Assembly: GCA_023249675.1 (NCBI GenBank)
Contig: JAHFCE010000010.1
Span: 28,353-92,352, forward strand
DNA length: 64,000 bases
Source of the DNA: Elusimicrobiota bacterium
GTDB lineage: Bacteria; Elusimicrobiota; Elusimicrobia; UBA1565; UBA9628
Direction: 5' to 3'
Positions 8,148 to 15,615 of the stretch are shown one piece after another (the stretch's first letter is position 1; every line of letters starts with the position of its first letter). The notes beneath the pieces are model-generated. The model saw nothing but the letters and a program-made list of their open reading frames with translations, made no database searches and was not told where the DNA came from. Position numbers and translations under genes: made by a program.

Positions 8148-9193
8148 CGCGTCCTCTTCGGAATACGGTCGGACAGCCGGTAGCGGCGCTTCCACGCCGG
8201 GTCCGCGCAGTAGATGCGGTAGATCAGTTCCATCGTCTTCAGCGCCTCCAGCGACGAGCCGTGGACGACGGGGGTTCCTTTCAGCACGCAGTCGGCGAAT
8301 TCAAAGATCTCGTCGCGCCACGAGTTGTCCTCATTGTAGCGCGTCGTGACCTCGCTGGGATCGCCGGCGTCCCCGTGCGCGGCGCGGGCGACGGTCAGCG
8401 TTTCCGCGCCGTAGGATTTCGAACCGGAGAGGATGCCGGACAAAGTCAGCGAGCCTTTCTCGAGCGCGATGTCGAGGTTAAAGCGGTGCCGCCACTGCGT
8501 GGCCGACGAGTGCAGCAGCGCGACGACGCCGGAGCGCGTCTTCATCAGCGCATAGGCGTTGTCCTCGACATCGTGCCTCCAGAACTCGTTCGACACCACG
8601 CTGTGGACCTCGGCGAAGTCTCCGGCGAACAGGCGCATCAGGTCCACCATGTGGATGCCCTGGTCGAGCAGAATGCCGCCGCCGGCGTGGCGGCGCTGGG
8701 CGCGCCAGCTGTTCTCGAAGGCCACGATGCGGCTCTTGCCGTAGACGCCGTTGAGATTCAGCAGGCGTCCGAGGCGTCCGGAGCGCACGATCTTGAGCGC
8801 GTCGCGCACCGAGTCGTGGTAGCGGTGGTTGAAGCCGTACTTGAGCTTGAGGCGAGGGTGCTTCCTCTCAACGGCGCGGACCCGCGCGACGTCGGCGATG
8901 TCGCGTCCCGGGGGCTTTTCGCAGAACGTATGAAGTCCCTTCTCGAGGCCGCGAATCGCGGCATCGGCGGCGAGGTCGTTGGGCAGGCTGACGAACAACA
9001 GGTCGAGCGCCTCCCGGGCGATCATCCGCCTGTAGTCCGCGTAGAACCGAACGCCATCGGGGAATGTCCCATCGCGGCCGAAGCGCGCGTCGCTGATGGC
9101 GGCGGTCGCCAGTTGCGGGTGCGCGTCGATGAACGGTCGGCGCCGCGGGCCGACCACGCCGTAGCCGGCGATTCCAACGCGCAAGCGCTTCAT
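8144..9193 (-). CDS. Gfo/Idh/MocA family oxidoreductase
   Basis: This 349-residue NAD(P)-dependent sugar or inositol dehydrogenase has the N-terminal Rossmann motif VGIAGYGVVG and the family signature CEKPPG (about residue 92), whose Lys acts in catalysis. The alpha/beta C-terminal domain carries the DQGIHMVDL active-site His (about 178). The start overlaps the KdsB-like stop by four bases. In glycan loci such enzymes oxidise C3 of nucleotide sugars or modify ulosonic acids and cyclitols. Here it sits among genes for an apparently CMP-linked sugar. Confidence 0.88.
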   Translation of the reverse strand: MKRLRVGIAGYGVVGPRRRPFIDAHPQLATAAISDARFGRDGTFPDGVRFYADYRRMIAREALDLLFVSLPNDLAADAAIRGLEKGLHTFCEKPPGRDIADVARVRAVERKHPRLKLKYGFNHRYHDSVRDALKIVRSGRLGRLLNLNGVYGKSRIVAFENSWRAQRRHAGGGILLDQGIHMVDLMRLFAGDFAEVHSVVSNEFWRHDVEDNAYALMKTRSGVVALLHSSATQWRHRFNLDIALEKGSLTLSGILSGSKSYGAETLTVARAAHGDAGDPSEVTTRYNEDNSWRDEIFEFADCVLKGTPVVHGSSLEALKTMELIYRIYCADPAWKRRYRLSDRIPKRTR

Positions 9194-10026
9194 ATCGCCG
9201 CCGCCGCGGCGTAGAGCGGTACCAGGCGGTCCGCTGCCATCGCGGCTTGGACGCGGGCCAAGTCCTCGGGCGTGTCCACGGACAGGGTGCGCGTTTTGGT
9301 CAGGGCCATTTTGACGGCGTCTCCGTGCTCGAGGAGGCGCAGCATGTCGATCGCTTCGGCGGTCTCGAGCGGTCCCGGCGGCAGCGCGTTGAAGCGCAGC
9401 AGGGCCTCGCGGCGGAACGGCACGATCGCGACGTGGCGGCGGCGCGGCGCGGCGCAGGCGCCCTTTTGACGGGTCGGGATGGGCTCACGCGAGAAGAAGA
9501 GCGCGCGGTCGTTGAGGCCCGTTACGACCTTGACCGTGTTGGGGTCGTCAAACTCGGCATCGGTCGGAATATCGGCGATCACGCTGGCGACCGAAAGCGA
9601 CGGATCCTCGAGCAGGAGCCGGACGGCGTCATCGATCATTTGGGGGACGACCATCGGCTCGTCGCCCTGCATCAGCGTCACGATATCGATGCGGCGGCCG
9701 GTTTCGGCCTCGATCTTGAGCATGGCCTCGGCCACGCGGTCGGTGCAGCGGTCGTGCGCGGGCTTGGTCATGACGGCTTTGGCGCCGATCGAGTGGGCGT
9801 AGTCCATGATTTCGCGGTCGCAGGTGGCGATCCAGGTTTCCGCGACGGTCTTCGCCATGGCGGTCCGGAAATAACAATGGCCGATCATGGGGATGCCGCA
9901 GATGAGCGCCATCGGCTTGCCCGGAAAGCGCGAGGAGGCCATGCGCGCGGGCACCACGGCGACGACGCGGGGTGTCATGGGGTCGATAGTATCAATTCGC
10001 GCTCCGGCCGCGGGATGCGGGCTCAT
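9190..10026 (-). CDS. CMP-KDO synthetase-like cytidylyltransferase
   Basis: This 278-residue enzyme activates a 3-deoxy-ulosonic acid with CTP. Conserved motifs are the nucleotide loop ARMASSRFPGKPM (about 28-40), the MQGDEP segment (about 118), and PNTVKVV (about 158). The ATG at 10026 overlaps the upstream stop (ATGA). A second ATG at 9978, 16 codons in, lies closer to the usual N-terminus and is a real alternative. It is not obviously the housekeeping KdsB, because it is embedded with sugar oxidoreductases, an AroB-like enzyme and kdsD. The set could make CMP-KDO or a modified relative. Confidence 0.82.
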   Translation of the reverse strand: MSPHPAAGARIDTIDPMTPRVVAVVPARMASSRFPGKPMALICGIPMIGHCYFRTAMAKTVAETWIATCDREIMDYAHSIGAKAVMTKPAHDRCTDRVAEAMLKIEAETGRRIDIVTLMQGDEPMVVPQMIDDAVRLLLEDPSLSVASVIADIPTDAEFDDPNTVKVVTGLNDRALFFSREPIPTRQKGACAAPRRRHVAIVPFRREALLRFNALPPGPLETAEAIDMLRLLEHGDAVKMALTKTRTLSVDTPEDLARVQAAMAADRLVPLYAAAAAI

Positions 10027-11186
10027 TGCGCCGAGCCTCCATCGACGGCGATGCTGGAGCCGTTGATCTGGGATGATCCTTCCGACAGCAGGAATTCAAC
10101 GATGGGGAGGATGTCCGAGGTCTCGACCAGGCGTCCGGTCGGCATGCGTCCGGCGAGGGCTTTGCGCGTTTTCTCGGGCATGCCTTCGTTCATGCCGACG
10201 GCAACCGCAGTGGGAACGACGACGTTGATGGTCGCGCCCTGTCCGGCGAGGTCGGCGACGAGCAGGCGGGCCAGGTGTTCAAGGGCGGCTTTTCCCAAAG
10301 AGTAGGCTCCGGCGTGAGTCTGTGGGTTTTTGCTTCCGGCCATCGAGCCGAACATGAGAAGACGTTTGACCGATGAGCCGGGACGGCGGGCCCACTGCGC
10401 CAGTAGGAGCGGCAGCTCCATCGAATGCCGCAGATGACGGCGCACCAGGTCGAGGTCATCGCTGACGAAGCCGCGCGACATCGGCGGCGAGCTCATATGC
10501 AGGATGCCGTGGAAATCACCCGGCGAGAGCCGGTCGAGCAGGCGTTCGAAGGCGCCGCCTTCCTCGGCATCGGCCGAGAGGTATTCGAGCCCGGTGCGGG
10601 CGGGCTGAGCGGGCGGGCGGCGGGTGACGCAAGCGATGTCGTAGCGCGCCAATAGGGCGGAGATCAGCGCCGAGCCGATGCCACCCGTGCCGCCGGTGAC
10701 GAGCAAGCGTGGACGGCGGTCGAGGGGCGAGGGGCATGCCGCGGCCCGAGCCGGGACGGCGGCGCCGGCCGGCGCGCGCGTTTCGCCGAGGATGGCGTGG
10801 AGCGCGAAGGATACCTCGGCCTCAAGGACGGTCGAAAGCTTTGCGGTGTCGGTGATGGAGATTCCAACCAAGCCCGTTTCGCGCGCCGGATCGAAGTTCT
10901 TCAGCCGGCCCTTGACCCGCACGTTTGCGGGAAAGAAAAGAGGATTGGGGAATTGGATCTTCATCGACAGAATGAGGCTGCGGCGGCCCGGGATATTCAT
11001 GCCTAAGACCCGGGAGACCAGACCCACCAGAAGGGCGCCATGCGCGATCGGCCGGCCAAACTCGGTTCCTTTGGCGTACGTGGGATCGTTGTGCAGGGGG
11101 TTGAAGTCGCCGCTCAAGCGTGAAAAATCGGAGACGTCCTGCGCGGTGATCGCAGCCGAGAATTCGCAGTTCTGCTCCATGGTCAT
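10023..11186 (-). CDS. MaoC-like dehydratase fused to an SDR domain
   Basis: This 387-residue fusion has an N-terminal hot-dog MaoC domain (about 1-135) with the hydratase signature SGDFNPLHNDPTYA and FGRPIAHG, including the Asp/His pair. A linker (about 135-160) leads to an SDR domain with TGGTGGIG (about 165) and a YSLGK active site (about 292). I chose the ATG at 11186 because it overlaps the TGA of the ACP upstream (ATGA). The fusion joins an enoyl-thioester hydratase to a ketoacyl-type reductase next to a dedicated ACP. It probably makes or reduces a short 3-hydroxyacyl or enoyl group destined for a sugar. Confidence 0.83.
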   Translation of the reverse strand: MTMEQNCEFSAAITAQDVSDFSRLSGDFNPLHNDPTYAKGTEFGRPIAHGALLVGLVSRVLGMNIPGRRSLILSMKIQFPNPLFFPANVRVKGRLKNFDPARETGLVGISITDTAKLSTVLEAEVSFALHAILGETRAPAGAAVPARAAACPSPLDRRPRLLVTGGTGGIGSALISALLARYDIACVTRRPPAQPARTGLEYLSADAEEGGAFERLLDRLSPGDFHGILHMSSPPMSRGFVSDDLDLVRRHLRHSMELPLLLAQWARRPGSSVKRLLMFGSMAGSKNPQTHAGAYSLGKAALEHLARLLVADLAGQGATINVVVPTAVAVGMNEGMPEKTRKALAGRMPTGRLVETSDILPIVEFLLSEGSSQINGSSIAVDGGSAQ

Positions 11187-11428
11187 CCGTTCCGTTTTGC
11201 GAGCTTTTCGATTACGATGGTTTCCGCGGCCTCGAACGAGCTCATGTCGACGGCGTCTTCGTCTGATATGGTCACGTCGAACTCCTGCTCGATGGCTGAG
11301 ATGAGCCCGAGCTGAATCAGGCTGTCCCAATGGGCGCAATTCGCCCGGGTCCGCTTGCGGACCGGCCCCGTTTCTTCAATCATAAGGTCGAGAAAGATGG
11401 CTTCGATTTTTTCAGCGGGATTGGACAT
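11183..11428 (-). CDS. Acyl carrier protein
   Basis: This 81-residue acidic helical protein has the phosphopantetheine attachment site at HWDSLIQLG (Ser near residue 35), followed by EFDVTISDEDAVDMSSF, typical of carrier helix III. It overlaps the FkbH gene upstream by 17 bp and the MaoC-SDR gene downstream by four. FkbH-type enzymes load glycerate-derived or other small acyl units on a stand-alone ACP. This protein is therefore the likely carrier for the acyl group passed to the hexapeptide acyltransferase. Confidence 0.88.
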   Translation of the reverse strand: MSNPAEKIEAIFLDLMIEETGPVRKRTRANCAHWDSLIQLGLISAIEQEFDVTISDEDAVDMSSFEAAETIVIEKLAKRNG

Positions 11429-13142
11429 TGGGGGCTCGTCTGCCTTCTTTCGTCGCGACGACCGCGCCGGATTGTTCCGCGGCCAAACGGGCGGCGGCTG
11501 CGACGCGCGTGCGGTCGATGCGCCAGTCCTCGTTCTGGGTGAGGTTGCCGCCGAGCTCGGTCAGGAACCTGCGCGCGGGCTCGTTCTTCCCAGTGCTTTT
11601 AAACGGACCTTGAATCCAGCGCGCGGAGCTGCGGCGGAGCAGCTCTTCCAGCGCGAGTATTTCAATACAGCGTCCAAAGGCGCGGCAGCTGAGGACGAAC
11701 TGGCGGATCCGGAGAACTTCGCCGTCGACCGTGCCGGCGACGACGCAGACCGTGCCGAAATCGCCGAAACGGTCGGCGAGCCTGACGGCGGTGCAGAAAG
11801 CTCTCGGAGCCGACGCCCAGCCCAACCATTCATCTTGCGATAGGCGTTCGCCGGTCAGATTGAATTGGTTGGTCTTATTGACAAGCTCGAGGCAGCGCGG
11901 ATCCAAGAAGGCGTTCGTGTCGATCAGAAGCTTGAGCTCGAGCCCGCGAAGATGGCCTGCTCCGTTAGCGCAGGCCTTGGAGGATTCGCGTCGCGCCGAA
12001 AGGGTATCCGAGCGGAGGCGGTCCTCATCGCCGATGCGCCATGCGCCGAAATGACCCTGCAGCGCGCCGAAGAATGCGGGCCAATCCCTGCCTTCGCGCG
12101 GAACGCCGAGGGCCGCCGCTTCGGGAAGATGAGTTCTGACTTCGGCCAGCTCCGCTTCGTTGTCGTCTACGAACACGAGGGCGTCGGTGCCGATGTTCAG
12201 CTCCCGGGCCAGCGCCCTGAGGTTGGCGGACTTGGGATCCCAATTGCAGCGATAAGCCGTGAAATCGGCCAGTTTCAGCGGCATGTCCAAGGAGTCGAAG
12301 ACCGGGAGCACGTCCTCGGGATTGTTCTTGCTGCAGAAGGCCAGCAGGACCCCCTCGCGCCGGAGCTTCGCAATAAATTTCTGGAAAACATGGAACGCGG
12401 AACCGGGGCCCTCGGAGCGGCAGAGAATCTTTTGCGGGCCGTCTTCTCCGATGACCCCGCTCCAAAGCGTCCCATCGAGATCGACAACGAGGGCTTTCTT
12501 TCGCTCGATGGATGGGTATGCCGTCGTCACGAGGCGCTCCGCGAGGAGCGCGCATTGTTCCAGGGGTAGGGGGTGTCCCGCCAACAGCAGGTCGCGATAA
12601 TTGAGGCCGCAAGGAGCTTGTTCCAGGATGCGTCCTCCCGCTTGAGCGACGGCATGCGCCGTGTCCCACAGCGCCGTGTTCGCGGCTGCGGTGGAGGCTC
12701 CCGCCGCTCCGGGCGGACACGGATCGATGATCGGCAGCCACTCGCGCGGCGGAAGGACGACGAGAGACAGTCCGGGGCGGGCTCGGACCCACGCCGCGAG
12801 CCGGGCTTTGAGCTCGCGGCCGTTTTCAATGATCTCGGCGTCGGGGATCCCTCCAAGCGGGCCGCGGGAGCGCCACGTGAGCCCAGGATGGATGTCGTCC
12901 CAGGACAGGAGCAGCGCGGCCGGGGAGTTCTTCAGCTCGGAGGAGGTTCTCTCCAGGGCCGCGCGCAGCTGGTCGAAGCCGAAGGTTTCGACTTCTGGGG
13001 CGCCGCTGGGGAAGCGTCGGGCGCAGAAGGCCTGGAGATACGTCTTCAGATGGAGCGGCTCGAAGGAGCAGAGCAAGGCGAATGTCCGCGCGTTGTCGCG
13101 CGGCGCGGAGTGCGCAAGCTTGGCGGCTTCGCGAAGGAGCAT
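11412..13142 (-). CDS. FkbH-like HAD-IIIC protein with flanking domains
   Basis: This 576-residue protein has an N-terminal SGNH/BcrF-like region (about 1-200), a HAD-IIIC domain with the nucleophile motif VVDLDGTLWSGVIGEDG (about 222), the SKNNPEDV segment and FVDDNEAE (about 315), then a GNAT-like C-terminal region (about 400-560). Characterised FkbH proteins dephosphorylate 1,3-bisphosphoglycerate and load a glyceryl unit on an ACP. The ACP follows directly with a 17-bp overlap, supporting that role. The ATG at 13142 shares one base with the upstream stop (TGATG). The unit could be glyceryl, lactyl or another small acid; the MaoC-SDR fusion suggests it is modified further. Confidence 0.86.
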   Translation of the reverse strand: MLLREAAKLAHSAPRDNARTFALLCSFEPLHLKTYLQAFCARRFPSGAPEVETFGFDQLRAALERTSSELKNSPAALLLSWDDIHPGLTWRSRGPLGGIPDAEIIENGRELKARLAAWVRARPGLSLVVLPPREWLPIIDPCPPGAAGASTAAANTALWDTAHAVAQAGGRILEQAPCGLNYRDLLLAGHPLPLEQCALLAERLVTTAYPSIERKKALVVDLDGTLWSGVIGEDGPQKILCRSEGPGSAFHVFQKFIAKLRREGVLLAFCSKNNPEDVLPVFDSLDMPLKLADFTAYRCNWDPKSANLRALARELNIGTDALVFVDDNEAELAEVRTHLPEAAALGVPREGRDWPAFFGALQGHFGAWRIGDEDRLRSDTLSARRESSKACANGAGHLRGLELKLLIDTNAFLDPRCLELVNKTNQFNLTGERLSQDEWLGWASAPRAFCTAVRLADRFGDFGTVCVVAGTVDGEVLRIRQFVLSCRAFGRCIEILALEELLRRSSARWIQGPFKSTGKNEPARRFLTELGGNLTQNEDWRIDRTRVAAAARLAAEQSGAVVATKEGRRAPNVQSR

Positions 13143-13756
13143 CAGCCGCGCTTCCCGATTACGCGCGCCGGATGCCCGGCGACGATCGAATAGGCTTTCA
13201 CGCGTCCGCCGACGACCGAGCCCGAGGCGACGATCGCGCCGCGCTCAATGTGCGTACCGGGAAGCAGGATGCAATTGGCCGCGATCCAGACGTCCTCCTC
13301 CACGATGATGGAGCCGGGCTTATGGCCCTGGGATTTCCAGGGGCGCGTCGGGTCATCGTAGTTGTGGCTGCTCGCGCGCAGCACGCAGTTGTGCGCAAGA
13401 CCGGAGTCGTCGCCGATTCGGATCACGCCGCGCTCCCCGGCGTCGATGGAGACGTTCGAGTTCAGTGTGACGTTGCTTCCGATCTCAACGAGACCGCCGT
13501 CGCCGGCTCCGATGAAGCAGTGTCGGAGGGCCGCGAAGTCGTCGCCGATGCTGATGTTTTCTGGAGAGTCGAATCTCATGCCCGAATCAATTGAGCCTGA
13601 GCCCATCCGGCCGAGGCGTTTGAGGCGCAATGTGTAATAGCGGTGGCGCAGAAGTTGTCCCGTCCGCCCGGGCATGCTGGAGACAATACCGTCGAGCAGC
13701 AGCAGTGCCTCGTGGATCAGCCGGTTCGTCAAAGACGTCGAGGGGGGGCGCTCCAT
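13142..13756 (-). CDS. Left-handed beta-helix (hexapeptide) acyltransferase
   Basis: This 204-residue protein has repeated hexapeptide units ([IV]-G-x-x-x pattern) from about 70 to 190, including ISIGDD, VEIGSN, IRIGDD and EDVWIAANC. A catalytic-His candidate lies in ASSHNYDDP (about 125). Such WbbJ/maltose acetyltransferase relatives O- or N-acylate sugars. It is the first gene after an operator/promoter at 13758-13788 and is coupled to the FkbH gene, so the donor could be the acyl-ACP made by the next genes rather than acetyl-CoA. Confidence 0.85.
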   Translation of the reverse strand: MERPPSTSLTNRLIHEALLLLDGIVSSMPGRTGQLLRHRYYTLRLKRLGRMGSGSIDSGMRFDSPENISIGDDFAALRHCFIGAGDGGLVEIGSNVTLNSNVSIDAGERGVIRIGDDSGLAHNCVLRASSHNYDDPTRPWKSQGHKPGSIIVEEDVWIAANCILLPGTHIERGAIVASGSVVGGRVKAYSIVAGHPARVIGKRG

Positions 13757-13757
13757 G

Positions 13758-13788
13758 TGTTCAATCGGTGAACAACAAGGAGATTATA
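13758..13788 (-). promoter_or_regulatory. Promoter and palindromic operator of the acyltransferase-FkbH-kdsD operon
   Basis: A perfect TATAAT lies at 13788..13783 on the minus strand. The palindrome TGTTCA-CCGAT-TGAACA follows at 13774..13758 and ends one base before the ATG at 13756. The start site would fall near 13776, so the palindrome would occupy the short leader, which has no Shine-Dalgarno sequence. This is the third operator of the series. Here it sits just downstream of the -10 box instead of sharing a base with it. Confidence 0.7.
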
Positions 13789-13827
13789 GAAAAAATGGCG
13801 GATATTCGGCAGCCCAAACGCACGAGG

Positions 13828-15615
13828 TTATTGAGCCTGGAGCTGGTGGAAGCGGCGGTAGAGGCCGTCCTCGCGCGCGATGAGTTCGTCGTGCGTGCCG
13901 GACTCGACGATACGGCCGTGGTCGAGCACGATGATCCGGTCGGCGTTTCGGATCGTGCCGAGGCGATGGGCGATCACGAGCATCGCGCGATTGCGCGACA
14001 GTTCAGTCATCGCGTCCTGGATCAGCTTTTCCGTCACGGAGTCCATCGCGCTGGTGGCCTCGTCGAGGATCAGGATGGGGGAGTTCCTGAGGAACGCGCG
14101 CGCGATGGCCACGCGTTGGCGCTGGCCTCCGGACAGACGGACGCCGCGCTCGCCGAGCATCGTCTTCTCCCTGAGCGGCAGCCTGCCGACGAATTCATCG
14201 GCGCGCGCGCGTCGCAGGGCGTCGTGGAATTGCGAGTCGGCGCAGTCCGGCGCGCCGTAGCGGATGTTGTTCTCGAGCGTGTCGTCGAAGATGAAAGTAT
14301 CCTGGCTGACGACGCTGACCAGGCGCGTCCAGTCCTCGCGGCGCAGTTCCGGGAGGGGAATGCCGTCGACCGTGACGCGTCCCTCCGTCGGGTCGAACAG
14401 GCGCAGGAGAAGGCGCGCGAGGGTCGTCTTGCCCGCGCCGGAGCCGCCGACGACGGCCAGCATCTCGAGGCGCCCGAGGACCAGAGAGATCCCCTGCAGG
14501 GAGTCTTCCTGGGCCTGAGGATAGCGGAAGCTCACGTCATGGAAGACGATGCGTTCGTCAACGGAGTTTTTTCGCCGTGTTCCCCACCGCAGAGTCGTCA
14601 GCCCTTTCTCGGAGAGTATTCCGGGGAGCCTATTCATTCGCGATAAGAACTCCGCCATATGGACGCGGCCGTCGTTGATCGCGGTGACTTTCGGAATGAT
14701 GCGCGTGACAACGAACATGAACCCCAGCAGGTCTGCGCCCCGGATCGAGAGTCGGGAGACCGCCAGATAGACGATCACGCAGAGCAGTCCGTCGCCAAGC
14801 ACGCCCTCGCAGAAGGCGTTGCGCGCCTTCGTGACGGCAATTGTCCTGGCGTTGCTCTCGATGGCTCGCGCCATCGCCGAGAAGCGGGCTTTCTCCTGTT
14901 CCTCGGTGCCGAAGGACTTGATGACATCGATGCCCTGGTGGACGGCGGTCAGCAGAGACTTCATCTCCGTGCGCAGCCGGCCATGCTCCAGGCCGTGGGC
15001 GTGCACTTGTTTGACGAACTGCCCGGAGACGGCGTAGCGAAGCGCGCCCAGAACGGCGACGGCCAACGTCAGACGCCACGACACATACAGCGCGACGGAC
15101 GCGTAGACGAGGATGGAGAGCGAACTTGCCGCGATGATGATCGCAAAGGTGAAGGCGTTGCCGACGTAATCGACCTCACTCTCGACTACCTGAGCCAGCT
15201 CCGCGCTGGAGCCGGCCGTGAAATAGAAGAGATGAGATGAGATGATGCGCGAGAACGCCTCCTCGCGCAGGTCCGCCATCAGCGGATCGTAGATGCGTGC
15301 GGAGACCGTCGACACGCCGTGCTTCAGGATCAGCGCTCCCAGAATGACGATAAAAATCAGCGTGATGAAGGCTCCGACCGACGGCTCCAGTCCGACAGCA
15401 CCCAGCGCTGTAATTACCGGCCGGGCAGCCGGCCGTGATAAGAACGCCTCGCCGTGCTGCACGTACTCGATCAGGGGAAAGAACAGACCGATGCCCAGAC
15501 CCTCGCTCAGAGATGCTCCCAGCATCAGCGCGCCCAAGCCCATGATGCGCGCGCGGTAGCGCTTCAGCGCACCGAGATACGGGGAAACGTGAGCGACGAA
15601 CTGTCGCGGATTCAT
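13828..15615 (-). CDS. ABC transporter, fused permease and ATPase (MsbA-like)
   Basis: This 595-residue half-transporter has an N-terminal six-helix type I exporter domain (about 1-320) and a C-terminal ATPase with Walker A GGSGAGKTT (about 375), signature LSGGQRQR (about 480) and Walker B ILILDEATSAMD (about 500). A His switch lies in MLVIAHRL. It should dimerise in the inner membrane and flip or export a lipid-linked glycan or lipid. The ATG at 15615 overlaps the upstream stop (ATGA); the frame reads back to 15651 inside that gene. It is the last gene before the next operator, so it closes the pse/lux transcription unit. Confidence 0.92.
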   Translation of the reverse strand: MNPRQFVAHVSPYLGALKRYRARIMGLGALMLGASLSEGLGIGLFFPLIEYVQHGEAFLSRPAARPVITALGAVGLEPSVGAFITLIFIVILGALILKHGVSTVSARIYDPLMADLREEAFSRIISSHLFYFTAGSSAELAQVVESEVDYVGNAFTFAIIIAASSLSILVYASVALYVSWRLTLAVAVLGALRYAVSGQFVKQVHAHGLEHGRLRTEMKSLLTAVHQGIDVIKSFGTEEQEKARFSAMARAIESNARTIAVTKARNAFCEGVLGDGLLCVIVYLAVSRLSIRGADLLGFMFVVTRIIPKVTAINDGRVHMAEFLSRMNRLPGILSEKGLTTLRWGTRRKNSVDERIVFHDVSFRYPQAQEDSLQGISLVLGRLEMLAVVGGSGAGKTTLARLLLRLFDPTEGRVTVDGIPLPELRREDWTRLVSVVSQDTFIFDDTLENNIRYGAPDCADSQFHDALRRARADEFVGRLPLREKTMLGERGVRLSGGQRQRVAIARAFLRNSPILILDEATSAMDSVTEKLIQDAMTELSRNRAMLVIAHRLGTIRNADRIIVLDHGRIVESGTHDELIAREDGLYRRFHQLQAQ

